Origin: Trichomonas vaginalis G3
Taxonomy: Eukaryota; Parabasalia; Trichomonadida; Trichomonadidae
Direction: 5' to 3'
Assembly: GCF_026262505.1 (NCBI RefSeq)
Contig: NC_067206.1
Span: 33,247,896-33,311,895, forward strand
Length of the DNA: 64,000 nt
Below the pieces are notes generated by a model. The model was given only the letters and a program-made list of their open reading frames with translations. It was not told the DNA's origin and searched no databases. The translations under genes and the position numbers were made by a program. The stretch's first letter is position 1. Every line of letters starts with the position of its first letter. Below, in pieces: positions 53,544-62,332 of the stretch.

Positions 53544-53564
53544 TTTCTATCTTGTATAAAAGAT
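53544..53564 (-). promoter_or_regulatory. Duplicated upstream cassette, copy 2
   Basis: Second copy of the cassette, upstream of the T5orf172-type gene starting at 53488. The shared proximal motif is TGTAAGAACAG. Confidence 0.5.
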
Positions 53565-54533
53565 ATGATTTCAGGGATTTTTTTGACGAAGTGTAAAAGT
53601 TCTCTTCGTCAAAAAATACAGTTATATAATGAAATTTGGTCATTTTTTCACGATTTTCATAGAGTTTTAGGCGACTGGGTTTTTTTACCTACTCGCAATT
53701 TTTCACGATTTTCATGAGTTTTTTTTACTGTTTTCATGAGTTTTGGCGACCCCGAAAAAAGTCTGGGTCGCAAATTTTTACGATTTTCGAATGGAATCTC
53801 TACCCTCGGTTTTCCGAGGGTAGCAAACATATGAGGAAATTCATGAAATTTGGTCATTTTTTTCAGCAAAAATATATTTTAGGTGGAACCAGGTCCCTCG
53901 GTCCCTCGGTCAACTAACATCTTTTTGAAAATAGTGACAACATGACATTTTGACAACAACACAGGAAATAAACTTCTTCGTATATGTTTTGTCACGATTT
54001 CAGGGATTTTTTTTACGAAGTGTCAAAGTTCTCTTCGTCAAAAAAATACAGTTATATCATGATTTTTGGTCATTTTTTCACGATTTCATAGAGTTTTTTT
54101 ACGAAGTGTAAAAGTTCTCTTCGTCAAAAAAATACAGTTATATCATGATTTTTGGTCATTTTGTCACGATTTCAGGGATTTTTTTTACGAAGTGTCAAAG
54201 TTTCTCTTCGTCAAAAAAATACAGTATATATCATGATTTTTTGGTCATTTTTTCACGATTTCATAGAGTTTTTTTACGAAGTGTAAAAGTTCTCTTCGTC
54301 AAAAAAATACAGTTATATCATGATTTTTGGTCATTTTTTCAGCAAAAATATATTTTAGGTGGAACCAGGTCCCTCGGTCCCTCGGTCCCTCGGTCAACTA
54401 ACATCTTTTTGAAAATAGTGACAACATGACATTTTGACAACAACACAGGAAATAAACTTCTTCGTCAATGTTTTGTCATGATTTCATCGTAATGAGCGTA
54501 AATCAGACAAAAATATATTTCTACCATAAAGTT
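53565..54533. repeat. Left repeat array with strong hairpins
   Basis: The array has several repeats of about 90 bp centred on an inverted repeat (TTTTTTGACGAAG ... CTTCGTCAAAAAA, first copy 53578-53616). More copies lie near 54010, 54100, 54185 and 54270. Embedded are a roughly 75-bp piece of the KilA-N gene (53769-53846) and two copies of a longer unit (about 53872-54000 and 54348-54525). The longer unit contains the CCCTCGGT minisatellite and is the inverse of the right array's unit. No gene is called; short frames here are by-products. Confidence 0.75.
53769..53846 (-). pseudogene. Duplicated fragment of the KilA-N gene
   Basis: On the minus strand this encodes EFPHMFATLGKPRVEIPFENRKN, matching EFPHMFATLEKSRVEIPYENRKN inside the KilA-N protein. 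It is an internal gene fragment captured in the repeat array. It retains the hairpin with a compensatory base-pair change. Confidence 0.75.
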
Positions 54534-55430
54534 TTATAAGCGTTTTACATGAATTGTACGATGTATATTTGAAATCCTAAACAGTTTTGTAGCTTCTATT
54601 TCTTCTGTCAGTATGTCAAAAGTTTTAACAATGCCGAATGTTTCTTTATATTTCTTCTTGACGTCAGATAGAAGGAAATCGTCAGCAGTTGGATAGTTTT
54701 TGTTCAGAAATGTCAACATGTCCATTTTATCTTCTGCTGGTTTCTCTACTTCTTTCTTTAAGTCAGCATAGTCGTTTCGCATACCTTCTATCTCTTTGAC
54801 GGAGTAGTTATATTTCCTCATTGCTGCTTTACATTTAGAACATTGTGGGTTCATTTTAGCATTGTACATTGAAACCTTACCTGCAAGTACGACTAAGGCG
54901 TAAATGGTTTTCTTTAACTCAAAGGCTGCTGGTTTTATTTGTCCGTTCCATACTTTACCTCTTCTATCTTTATCTCTTATCTGCCATACACATTTTGCAA
55001 CTAACGAAACAAAGTTGTCGTAGGTCTTAAATTCTTCAGATTTATATATGTCAATGAAATATACCATATCGCAGTCTTTGTGGTTGCAATGAAATCCAAG
55101 AAACTCATAGTTTACCTTACGTATGAACTTCTTTATTTCTACTGAGTCAGTTGCTTTGACTTCTATTTCATCGAATTCAGGAATAGTGAGCTTTTGTTGT
55201 TGGATTTCAGGAAGTTTAGGTAGATGGTCAATAATATCCTGCATTTCATAAAGATACTGTTCATTTTCTTCATCTTTTGCACTACAGTCTAAATCTCCTT
55301 GGAGAAGTTCCTGCTTTATCTTCTGGATTTCTGTTTCGAAAGTATATGAAGAAGGAATGAAGCTTTTCATTTCTACTAACATTGAAGTTGGGTTCATGAC
55401 TAACGAGTTTGGTGCTGTTGTTGCTAACAT
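54534..55430 (-). CDS. Element protein with Cys/His motifs, function unknown
   Basis: The protein has 298 residues from the ATG at 55428-55430 (MLATTAPNSLVMNP). A coil-like acidic N-terminal part precedes a central domain with FHCNHKDCDMVYFIDIY (about 134-150) and later CSKCKAAMRKY, possibly a zinc site. The C-terminal block (DFLLSDVKKKYKETFG...IHRTIHVKRL) resembles the winged-helix tail found on some viral replication proteins. I cannot name the family. The promoter motif TATTGTAAGAAC touches the start and resembles that of the T5orf172-type gene. The gene is bracketed by inverted repeat arrays. Confidence 0.6.
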   Translation of the reverse strand: MLATTAPNSLVMNPTSMLVEMKSFIPSSYTFETEIQKIKQELLQGDLDCSAKDEENEQYLYEMQDIIDHLPKLPEIQQQKLTIPEFDEIEVKATDSVEIKKFIRKVNYEFLGFHCNHKDCDMVYFIDIYKSEEFKTYDNFVSLVAKCVWQIRDKDRRGKVWNGQIKPAAFELKKTIYALVVLAGKVSMYNAKMNPQCSKCKAAMRKYNYSVKEIEGMRNDYADLKKEVEKPAEDKMDMLTFLNKNYPTADDFLLSDVKKKYKETFGIVKTFDILTEEIEATKLFRISNIHRTIHVKRL

Positions 55431-55473
55431 GTTCTTACAATAAAAATAAAAAAATATTTTTTTTAAAAAAAAA

Positions 55474-56180
55474 CTAAAATATATTTTTGTCTGATTTACG
55501 CTCATTACGATGAAATCATGACAAAACATATACGAAGAAGTCTATTTCCTGTGTTGTTGTCAAAATGTCATGTTGTCACCATTTTCAAAAAGATGTTAGT
55601 TGACCGAGGGACCGACCAGGACCCCTGGTGACCTGGTGACACCTAAAATATATTTTTGTCTGATTTACGCTCATTACGAAGAAGTCTTGACAAAACATAT
55701 ACGAAGAAGTTTATTTCCTGTGTTGTTGTCAAAATGTCATGTTGTCACCATTTTCAAAAAGATGTTAGTTGACCGAGGGACCGAGGGACCGAGGGACCTG
55801 GTGACCTGGTGACACCTAAAATATATTTTTGTCTGATTTACGCTCATTACGATGAAATCATGACAAAACATTGACGAAGAAGTTTATTTCCTGTGTTGTT
55901 GTCAAAATGTCATGTTGTCACCATTTTCAAAAAGATGTTAGTTGACCGAGGGACCGAGGGACCGAGGGACCTGGTGACCTGGTGACACCTAAAATATATT
56001 TTTGTCTGATTTACGCTCATTACGATGAAATCATGACAAAACATTGACGAAGAAGTTTATTTCCTGTGTTGTTGTCAAAATGTCATGTTGTCACCATTTT
56101 CAAAAAGATGTTAGTTGACCGAGGGACCGAGGGACCGAGGGACCTGGTGACCTGGTGACACCTAAAATATATTTTTGTCG
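55474..56180. repeat. Right repeat array, 173-bp units
   Basis: Units begin at 55474, 55643, 55816 and 55989, with a partial fifth at 56162. Spacings are 169, 173, 173 and 173 bp. Each starts CTAAAATATATTTTTGTCTG and ends with a GGGACCGA minisatellite of variable copy number, then CTGGTGACCTGGTGACAC. The same unit is present inverted in the left array, so the gene at 54534-55430 lies inside an inverted-repeat cassette. Confidence 0.9.
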
Positions 56181-56333
56181 AATTCAGCACAAAATTCATG
56201 AAAATTCAACGGGTGAATTTTGTATAAAAACCAACCCGCTGTTTTCCGGCGATTGGTATATTCTTCACAAAATGCTTGTTTTGAGGTTGAGCCACTTTTG
56301 GCTCGACCTCTTTTTTCAACCAAAACTCATTTT

Positions 56334-57194
56334 TCAATACTTTTTCAGCACTTTTCCGTAGTTGTATATGAAAGACAATTCGAGATAAAAGTCATAGTAC
56401 AATGGTATTATATGTTGCACACCGTTTGTTGTGAACCAAACTTGAAAGTCAGAGAAACTGTTACTAGGTGGTTCGTAGAATTTAGAAGCAAAGTCATAAA
56501 AGTCCTTACCAATACAAAGAAAACTGTTGTTGCTTGAACTGAAACTTGCATGACACATGACATTTTGAGGGTCAAACACGTTTCTATAAACTGTCAAATC
56601 TGCTAGTGGAAGTATAAATTTAAATGGACCATCTGGTGGTAATGGTTCGTTCTGGTTTAGTAACCGAAGAAATTGTGCCCAAGAACGTTTGTCTACTCCC
56701 CAAAATAAAAACTCTGTATCTCTTGGAGGGTTAATTTCAATCTTTTGAAATGAAACGGTGGAGTTCATCTTGTCATATTCTAGTTTCAGATAGTATGTTC
56801 CATTTAGTAAAGAGTCATATTTTTCTTGAAATTCCCAGTAGTATTTGTTCATTTGAGTTTGAAAGTCATTTAGAGTTTTCTCAAGACTTTCGTCTGAACG
56901 AATTGTAAAGATTTTCATTTCGTCAAATTTGTCTATTAGACCATCAGAACCTTTATACTGCCCATGAAAATATACTGCGAACATAAACGCGTTAGTTCTA
57001 TTTGAAAACAAAACTCTTCTAAATCCTATTGCCTTTGCATCTGAAGGACTTTGAAGCCAACGAATTGGATAGTCAAACCTGTAAGCTCCGGATGAAATTT
57101 CTTCATCTGAAATATTCCTACCAGCATTTGTAAAGATATAGTCTAACGGTTTTGTATCTGCTACTTTTGTTCTTTGTTTTTCAACCTGAAGCAT
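56334..57194 (-). CDS. Possible capsid-associated element protein, copy 1
   Basis: The protein has 286 residues with an intact frame. It is beta-rich and aromatic, with no signal or membrane segment. Typical blocks are KPLDYIFTNAGRNISDEE, AYRFDYPIRWLQSP, SFSSSNNSFLCIGKDFYDF and SFSDFQVWFTTNGVQHIIPL. A close homologue, frameshifted, is at 62333-63180. Both occur next to other structural-looking genes, so I suspect a virion protein, but no fold is recognisable by eye. The ATG (57192-57194) is preceded by TTTTTACATATATTAA. Confidence 0.55.
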   Translation of the reverse strand: MLQVEKQRTKVADTKPLDYIFTNAGRNISDEEISSGAYRFDYPIRWLQSPSDAKAIGFRRVLFSNRTNAFMFAVYFHGQYKGSDGLIDKFDEMKIFTIRSDESLEKTLNDFQTQMNKYYWEFQEKYDSLLNGTYYLKLEYDKMNSTVSFQKIEINPPRDTEFLFWGVDKRSWAQFLRLLNQNEPLPPDGPFKFILPLADLTVYRNVFDPQNVMCHASFSSSNNSFLCIGKDFYDFASKFYEPPSNSFSDFQVWFTTNGVQHIIPLYYDFYLELSFIYNYGKVLKKY

Positions 57195-57219
57195 TTAATA
57201 TATGTAAAAATATACTGTT

Positions 57220-57804
57220 TTAAAATGGTATGCCATATAGCTTCTTGAATTTGTTAAGAAGTATTTGAACGTATTTTCCATCTGTATCTCTAGTGTTTAC
57301 ATAAGCATAGCCCGCCTTAGTAAAATATACTTGTAATTTCCTATAGTTTACGCCGGTATAAAAGTAGAAAGAGTCTTGTTCTTCGCTATAGTAGTAAAAC
57401 TCAAACGTATGCTTGCCATAGTCTGTAATTTCAATTGTTTCATCTTCTAGTTCGTCGACAAATTCGAATACAATATCTCCAAATTTGCCTTTGTTCTTAT
57501 TGTTTTCAGAACAAGTGACCCAACGTAAGTTTTCAAGTCTATTGTCGTTTCTTATACGGTTTATATGGTCTACAAAAGGTAAATTGTTAGGATTCAGTAT
57601 AAAATGAGTTGCAATGACAACATGTTTAAAATAGTGTTTTCCACCCATATTCATAATAGCATATCCGTCATTTCCCTCCCATTCGCTTAAAACTCTTTTT
57701 GTCTTTTTGTTTCTGACTTCAAATGACTCACAACAGTGAATTTCATATTTCTCATCTAACAAACAAGTTTCCCAACGGTCTGCTCCAACAAACTCAGCGT
57801 ACAT
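57220..57804 (-). CDS. HNH endonuclease (NUMOD4-type, homing-like)
   Basis: The protein has 194 residues from the ATG at 57802-57804 (MYAEFVGADRWETCLL). I prefer it to the upstream ATG because the element's AT-rich promoter lies directly before it. Residues about 8-50 resemble the NUMOD4 module (RWETCLLDEKYEIHCCESFEV). The HNH core is at about 62-105, with His in KHVVIATHF, VDHINRIRNDNRLENLRWVT and CSENNKNK. Such nucleases are common hitchhikers in phages and giant viruses. The gene is intact. Confidence 0.8.
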   Translation of the reverse strand: MYAEFVGADRWETCLLDEKYEIHCCESFEVRNKKTKRVLSEWEGNDGYAIMNMGGKHYFKHVVIATHFILNPNNLPFVDHINRIRNDNRLENLRWVTCSENNKNKGKFGDIVFEFVDELEDETIEITDYGKHTFEFYYYSEEQDSFYFYTGVNYRKLQVYFTKAGYAYVNTRDTDGKYVQILLNKFKKLYGIPF

Positions 57805-57845
57805 TTCAAATAAAATAAAAAAATATTTTTTTAAAAATATATTGT

Positions 57846-58202
57846 TTATTTCATGCAATGTTTTATTTCTGTGCCGTCTTCAAGTATGCCCCAGTACTTA
57901 CGCTTGGATATTACATGAAAATCGGAAAATACCTTATCTAGCTTAAAACAGCCCATCTTTTCACCGACCATTCCCATTTCAATGAGTTTGTTGTATCCTT
58001 CTTCGTTCGTCATGAGTGCGTCAATGTTCTCATAGTAAACCACAACTTTGGATTTGACTTCGTAGCGAAGACCAGACAATTTGTCATAGACTTTTATGGG
58101 TCTTCCCTTCCTATATTTAAAATTCTTCGAAACTCTCCAACCATATCTTTGTAACTCTGCTTTTATTCTAGCAGACTTTCTATCCATTCTATATGGGGGC
58201 AT
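57846..58202 (-). CDS. Small basic element protein of unknown function
   Basis: The protein has 118 residues, basic at the N-terminus (MPPYRMDRKSARIKAELQRYGWRVSKNFKYRKGR) and mixed after. No domain is recognised. It lies between the HNH gene and a Lys-rich gene, all on the same strand. The upstream 20 bases are an A/T run with TTTTTATAAAA next to the ATG. Confidence 0.55.
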   Translation of the reverse strand: MPPYRMDRKSARIKAELQRYGWRVSKNFKYRKGRPIKVYDKLSGLRYEVKSKVVVYYENIDALMTNEEGYNKLIEMGMVGEKMGCFKLDKVFSDFHVISKRKYWGILEDGTEIKHCMK

Positions 58203-58232
58203 TTTTATAAAAATAAAAAAATATTTTTTTCT

Positions 58233-58818
58233 TTACTTTACATAACCGCCTGCTGCCATAAGTCTTTGACGCCAACCCATACCAGCTAATGAAGGTTGAC
58301 TTGGTTTAGTTTGGAAACTAAACTTTGGTTTTGGTTTATCTTCAGTTTTTGGTTTTTCTTCTTCTATCTGTTTTTCGTCACTTTTTGGTTCCTTTGACTT
58401 TACTTCACTTGCAGGTAAAGTTGTGTCGTCAACATCTTCATAAATATCATATGCCATTTGTTTTTGTTTTCCTTTCAACTTTTTGTGTTTGTTGTAAAGT
58501 TTAGAATATTTCGACTCTAAGTCAATGAGATGTTCTATAATGAACTGTTGGTCAGTGAAGTAAACTTTTCCATCTGTTGTCTCGAAAGCTCCTTCAGACT
58601 TCAATATTTTATTTGTGAGAGTCTGTTTCTTTTTTGAGATACTAGCCGTTCCATTTCTATGAAAAGTGACTTTGTAGTTAGGGTTTGTATTTCCAGACCT
58701 GGCACTTTCTATTATTGGAATTTTTCTCTTCATCTGTAAGTTCTTTGACAGGTTTGACAATGGGTTCTGAACTTTTTGTTTGTGGTGTCAAATCTACCGT
58801 TTCAACTTCTTCGGTCAT
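58233..58818 (-). pseudogene. Lys/Pro-rich element protein, frameshifted
   Basis: The start at 58816-58818 (MTEEVETVDLTPQTKSSEP) loses frame near 58725, where KNSNNRK in one frame meets KIPIIESARSGNTNPN in the next. The rest runs to 58233. It has a central globular part (YKVTFHRNGTASISKKKQ), a coil and a Lys/Glu/Pro-rich tail ending GWRQRLMAAGGYVK. The upstream sequence (TTTTTACTGAGATGAA) is nearly identical to that of the next small gene at 58987. The function is unknown. Confidence 0.55.
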
Positions 58819-58865
58819 TTCATCTCAGTAAAAAATTTTAGTTTGTTTTGTTTTCAACTGGTTGT

Positions 58866-58987
58866 TTAGGTTTTTAAGTCGTCTAAAACTTCCTGAGGTA
58901 TAGGAAGAACTTGACAAACACGTTGTGTAACTGCTGAAGCCGACAAATCCATCTTGAACCCATTTGTCTCAATGCTGTATTGTTCAT
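58866..58987 (-). pseudogene. Very small element gene, frameshifted
   Basis: Start ATG at 58985-58987 (MNNTALRQMGSR). After about 12 codons the frame shifts into MDLSASAVTQRVCQVL...LDDLKT, which ends at 58866. The total is about 40 residues. The promoter TTTTTTTACTGAGATGAA duplicates that of the preceding gene. I call it because of this shared upstream sequence. The function is unknown. Confidence 0.4.
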
Positions 58988-59006
58988 TTCATCTCAGTAA
59001 AAAAAT

Positions 59007-59408
59007 TTACATTCCCCACGTTTGAGGCGGTTGAGGTTGGTTATTGTTTACCCACTGTTGTGCATGGTATATATCCTCTGTTAAAGAATCTTTCACCTTG
59101 GTCCATATAGTGTCCTGCTTGGTTATAGTAGTCATTTGCTTTTTATAATAGTTTCCTGCTTGTCTTCCTACATTGTCCATCCATCCTTGAACTTTTCCTC
59201 TTGTTTCAGGATTTGGAATAAGATTTGTTGCATCTCGTGCTACATCCCAACCTTTCTGTACAGTTTGTATAATAGGTTGTGCTTTCTCTTTAAGTATACC
59301 TAATGTACTCAAAATCTTCCTTCCAACTCCAAATACACCTCTGGCTATTGTTCCCACTGCGGGTAAAAATCTGGATGCAACTCCTGCTAATGCGCCAAAT
59401 AAACCCAT
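59007..59408 (-). CDS. Small amphipathic protein, possibly membrane-active virion protein
   Basis: The protein has 133 residues. The N-terminus MGLFGALAGVASRFLPAVGT is Gly/Ala-rich and amphipathic. A basic stretch (ARGVFGVGRKIL), a helical middle and a Pro/Gln-rich C-terminus (NNNQPQPPQTWGM) follow. A related start (MGFFGRIGN) with a Pro/Gln-rich tail is found at 63185-63426. Small proteins of this type in adenoviruses and Polintons (pVI-like) disrupt membranes or line the capsid. The analogy is by character only. It is divergent from the integrase with 17 bases between starts. Confidence 0.5.
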   Translation of the reverse strand: MGLFGALAGVASRFLPAVGTIARGVFGVGRKILSTLGILKEKAQPIIQTVQKGWDVARDATNLIPNPETRGKVQGWMDNVGRQAGNYYKKQMTTITKQDTIWTKVKDSLTEDIYHAQQWVNNNQPQPPQTWGM

Positions 59409-59425
59409 TTCTTATGGGTTAAAAA

Positions 59426-60386
59426 ATGACGAATTCAAACAAGGACCCCTATGTTTCTAAGGCAACAAAGAAAGCACTCATGATAAAAATCTTTAGTTCA
59501 ACACCAAATGCTTGGTTTATGGATATCTTGGAAAACATTCCGAGGTATAGAGAAGATGGACCACCATACTGGTTAATATTTGTCGGTCAAAACACAAGAT
59601 ACTGTGAAGCCATACCATTATGGTCCAAAAAATATTTTAGATGTGAAAACTGCTTTGACAATATTCGTTGACAAATACCATCCAACAAAACTGACATCTG
59701 ACTATGAAAGTTCTTTCAAATCAGACGATATTAAAAACTATCTGCGTTCAAAAAATGTAAACCAATATTTCATTGTCGACCAAAACCATTCTGCTCTTGG
59801 TGTCATTGACGGTTGTATAAAAATGTTAAGAGACTTAAACCAACCACAAGGTGGTGAAGCAAATGAAATGTCATATGACGACAAATATAGACACTTCTCC
59901 ATGGCAAAGATGAGACAAGTTTTAAATATTTACAATAGCCGTAAACAAAAAGGTTTGGGAAACCACTCCCTGAAGAAATGAAAAACAACCCTGACTTAGA
60001 GAAAGACTATATATTTAACAATTTAGTCAAAAGAGACAAACAAGAAAGAATGCCGGGCTTCAAACTTCAGAAAGGTGACAAAGTAAAAATAGAAATACCT
60101 AAACGCGACCCATATGAAAATACTATTGACTATGACAACAATGGGAACCCGACAGGTACTCACGTTCGTGTTCGTAAAAAATAGAAGAAAGTATACAAGA
60201 GAATATTATGAAGTTTTAGGCAAACATGGCAAAATGTACACACTGCAAGCAGAAGATAAAACTACTATTGTCAGACCTCGTTTCAAACTTGTCAAAGTTC
60301 AAGGTGGTATACTTTCAAAGACAGTTCCTAACAAATATAAGACAACTCCTGACGAATATGCTAAAGAAGTTGAAAATGACGACTAA
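59426..60386 (+). pseudogene. Maverick integrase (rve), multiple frameshifts
   Basis: Four pieces in shifting frames form one retroviral-type integrase. WFMDILENIPRYREDGPPYWLIFV holds the first Asp region. KLTSDYESSFKSDDIKNYL holds the second Asp. NHSALGVIDGCIKMLRDL is where the catalytic Glu is expected but Asp is read. A C-terminal basic and chromodomain-like segment (KVKIEIPKRD; YYEVLGKHGKMYTLQ) follows. Breaks are near 59640, 59975 and 60150. It would have inserted the element into the host genome; this copy cannot. Its stop overlaps the fibre's stop by three bases. Confidence 0.75.
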
Positions 60387-62314
60387 GCAATTCTATACCA
60401 TGCGTAAACTGTCATGTAAGGTGGCATGTATTCTTACTTTGTCCCGTTGTTTGCGTATATCCTGAAACGAAATGTGTATGGTTTCCTTCTCCCTGAGTGT
60501 CACTCCAGTAACAATTTATAGCAAACTTAACGTCGTCTTTAACATCATATCCTTTACCTTTTGTCATTCCTGACCAATCCCAATATCTATGCTTATGCCA
60601 ACCTGCTTGAGATGTACTTAAATCTATGTAGTGACTGTGTGCAGGTAAATTTTCACCTGAAATCGTTTTACTTCCACCTGTTTCCTTTGAAGAGTTTGCA
60701 CAATACAAAAACCTGTCGACTATTTGTTCCATGCACCAACACCAAACATTACTTGAGGACCTCTTGCTTCCATAGATGTATAAATAGAACCTACTGGGTT
60801 CATTAAATCAAACATATGAGATATTATAGGATTGTCTCTTTTGAACTTAAAATATAGTGCAACTATTTCAGGTTTCTTCTGGTTTGTGTCAGAATATTTT
60901 TATAATATAATCTTATGTTTTCAGGGTAGGTAAAATCTTGACTATAATATTTATTTCTGTCATCTGTATAATAGTATACTATTCTCGTTTTTTCTATTGC
61001 ATATATATCTTTATATCTATAATATTCTAAATATAATGTTAGCTTTTGTTCATCTACATGTGGTGTTCTGACATCATCTCCATAGTCATAATAATATGGT
61101 GCTGGAGCTGGGTCAGGCAATGTCATATCTGCCATTTCATAAACTCTTAAATATTTCTTTTGTTCGTCTCCATATATGTTTAAGTAGCAGTTGTTGTCTA
61201 ATGGAACTTTAACTTGTGTACCATCATTCTTTTTATAGCTTACATACATTTCATTGTTATTTTTCGGAATGAGTTTATACCGTGTACCATTTTCTAAGGA
61301 CTGTACAAACTGCCATCTAAAATATTTATTTTCTTCATTGACAGAAAAGTCACCAACAATAGTTTCAATATTTTTTGTTCCAACTAAACTTTGGTATATT
61401 TCATTGACATATGTTTTATCTGCTTTATTTTCAAGGCTAACGTTTAAGTCTGTTATTTCAGAAGATGTATGTGTATGTCCAACGTCACTTTTCCTGTTTA
61501 AGGTTTCTTGTAAGTTTGTAATATTTGCAATGGTATGTGTATGTCCAACGTCACTTTTCCTGTTTAAGGTTTCTTGTAAGTTTGTAATATTTGCAATGGT
61601 ATGTGTATGTCCAACGTCACTTTTCCTGTTTAAGGTTTCTTGTAAGTTTGTAATATCAGATATAGAATGTGTATGTCCAACGTCACTTTTCCTGTTTAAG
61701 GTTTCTTGTAAGTTTGTAATATTTGCAATGGTATGTGTATGTCCAACGTCACTTTTCCTGTTTAAGGTTTCTTGTAAGTTTGTAATATTTGCAATGGTAT
61801 GTGTATGAGTCTTATTTGCTTTTGTCTCTAAGGTTTCTTGTAAGTTTGTAATATTTGTAATGGTATGTGTATGAGTCTTTTTAGAATATTCGTTTTCAGC
61901 TCTTGTCACTTCACTTGACATTTTATTGTCAACATATGTTTTGTCTGCTAGTTCAGGATGAGTATGTTCTTTTGTTGCATATGTTGCATCTGCTCTGTCA
62001 TGTTCTTCTTGAACTTTTTCAATGACATACTCTTTGTCAGCTTTGTTGTCAACATCTGCTTTCAAAAGAAGTTCCTTTATAGGTTTCTCGTTTAAAGTTC
62101 CTTTTGTTGGATTTATAGAGACAGTATGGTTCCTATTGTCTTGAAACAGAAACTCATCTGTCATTGGGTTCATTGTCAGTTTTAAGTTTCCTTCTTTCAA
62201 TGACTCAGATATCTTAGAATAGTTTGAAAAGTTTGTTGTGTTCTTATTTAGAGCTTGTACAATGAGTTGTCGGTTGTGTTGTATTTCTCTCATAGACGCT
62301 GTTTCTTTCGACAT
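60383..62314 (-). pseudogene. Phage-type tail-fibre protein with HTHT repeats, frameshifted
   Basis: The first 483 codons (62314 to 60863) are open. Three later shifts (near 60870, 60732 and 60425) separate the rest, about 640 residues in all. Residues about 145-300 are seven 22-residue repeats (HTHTIANITNLQETLNRKSDVG and variants), the metal-binding HxH type of trimeric phage fibres. The C-terminus reads MNPVGSIYTS...FGVGAW, EQIVDRFLYC, then GENLPAHSH, GNHTH and finally MPPYMTVYAWYRIA. This is the classical tip/collar pattern of phage tail fibres. It would bind a host surface. It is divergent from 62333 over 18 bases. Such a gene in a eukaryotic Maverick is unexpected. Confidence 0.8.
61420..61880 (-). 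repeat. 66-bp in-frame repeats encoding HTHT units
   Basis: Seven units of 66 bp (22 codons). The central five are nearly identical in DNA, one of them with an SISD variant. Outer units are more diverged. Near identity points to recent expansion or contraction. Confidence 0.9.
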
Positions 62315-62332
62315 TTTTATTCTAGATAAAAT
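62315..62332. promoter_or_regulatory. Compact divergent promoter (TTATTCTAGATAAA)
   Basis: 18 bases between the fibre ATG and the 62333 ATG. Matches the 46766-46783 spacer at 12 of the 14 core bases, including TTATTCTA. Confidence 0.55.

Noticed and set aside
53500..54500. Short frames in the left repeat array as genes
   Set aside because: Built from repeats and a KilA-N fragment; no consistent start or promoter.
55474..56180. CRISPR-like array of 173-bp units
   Set aside because: Whole units repeat without unique spacers; minisatellite inside; eukaryotic context.
61254..61808. Repeat-containing plus-strand frame opposite the fibre
   Set aside because: Antisense of the 66-bp fibre repeats; Phe/Cys/Val-rich with no function suggested.
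61420..61880. CRISPR-like array
   Set aside because: Repeats are contiguous, 66 bp and coding, with no spacers.
60863..62314. Fibre as a complete 483-residue protein ending at 60863
   Set aside because: The typical phage tip module continues directly downstream in shifted frames to 60383, so the stop at 60863 is a frameshift effect.
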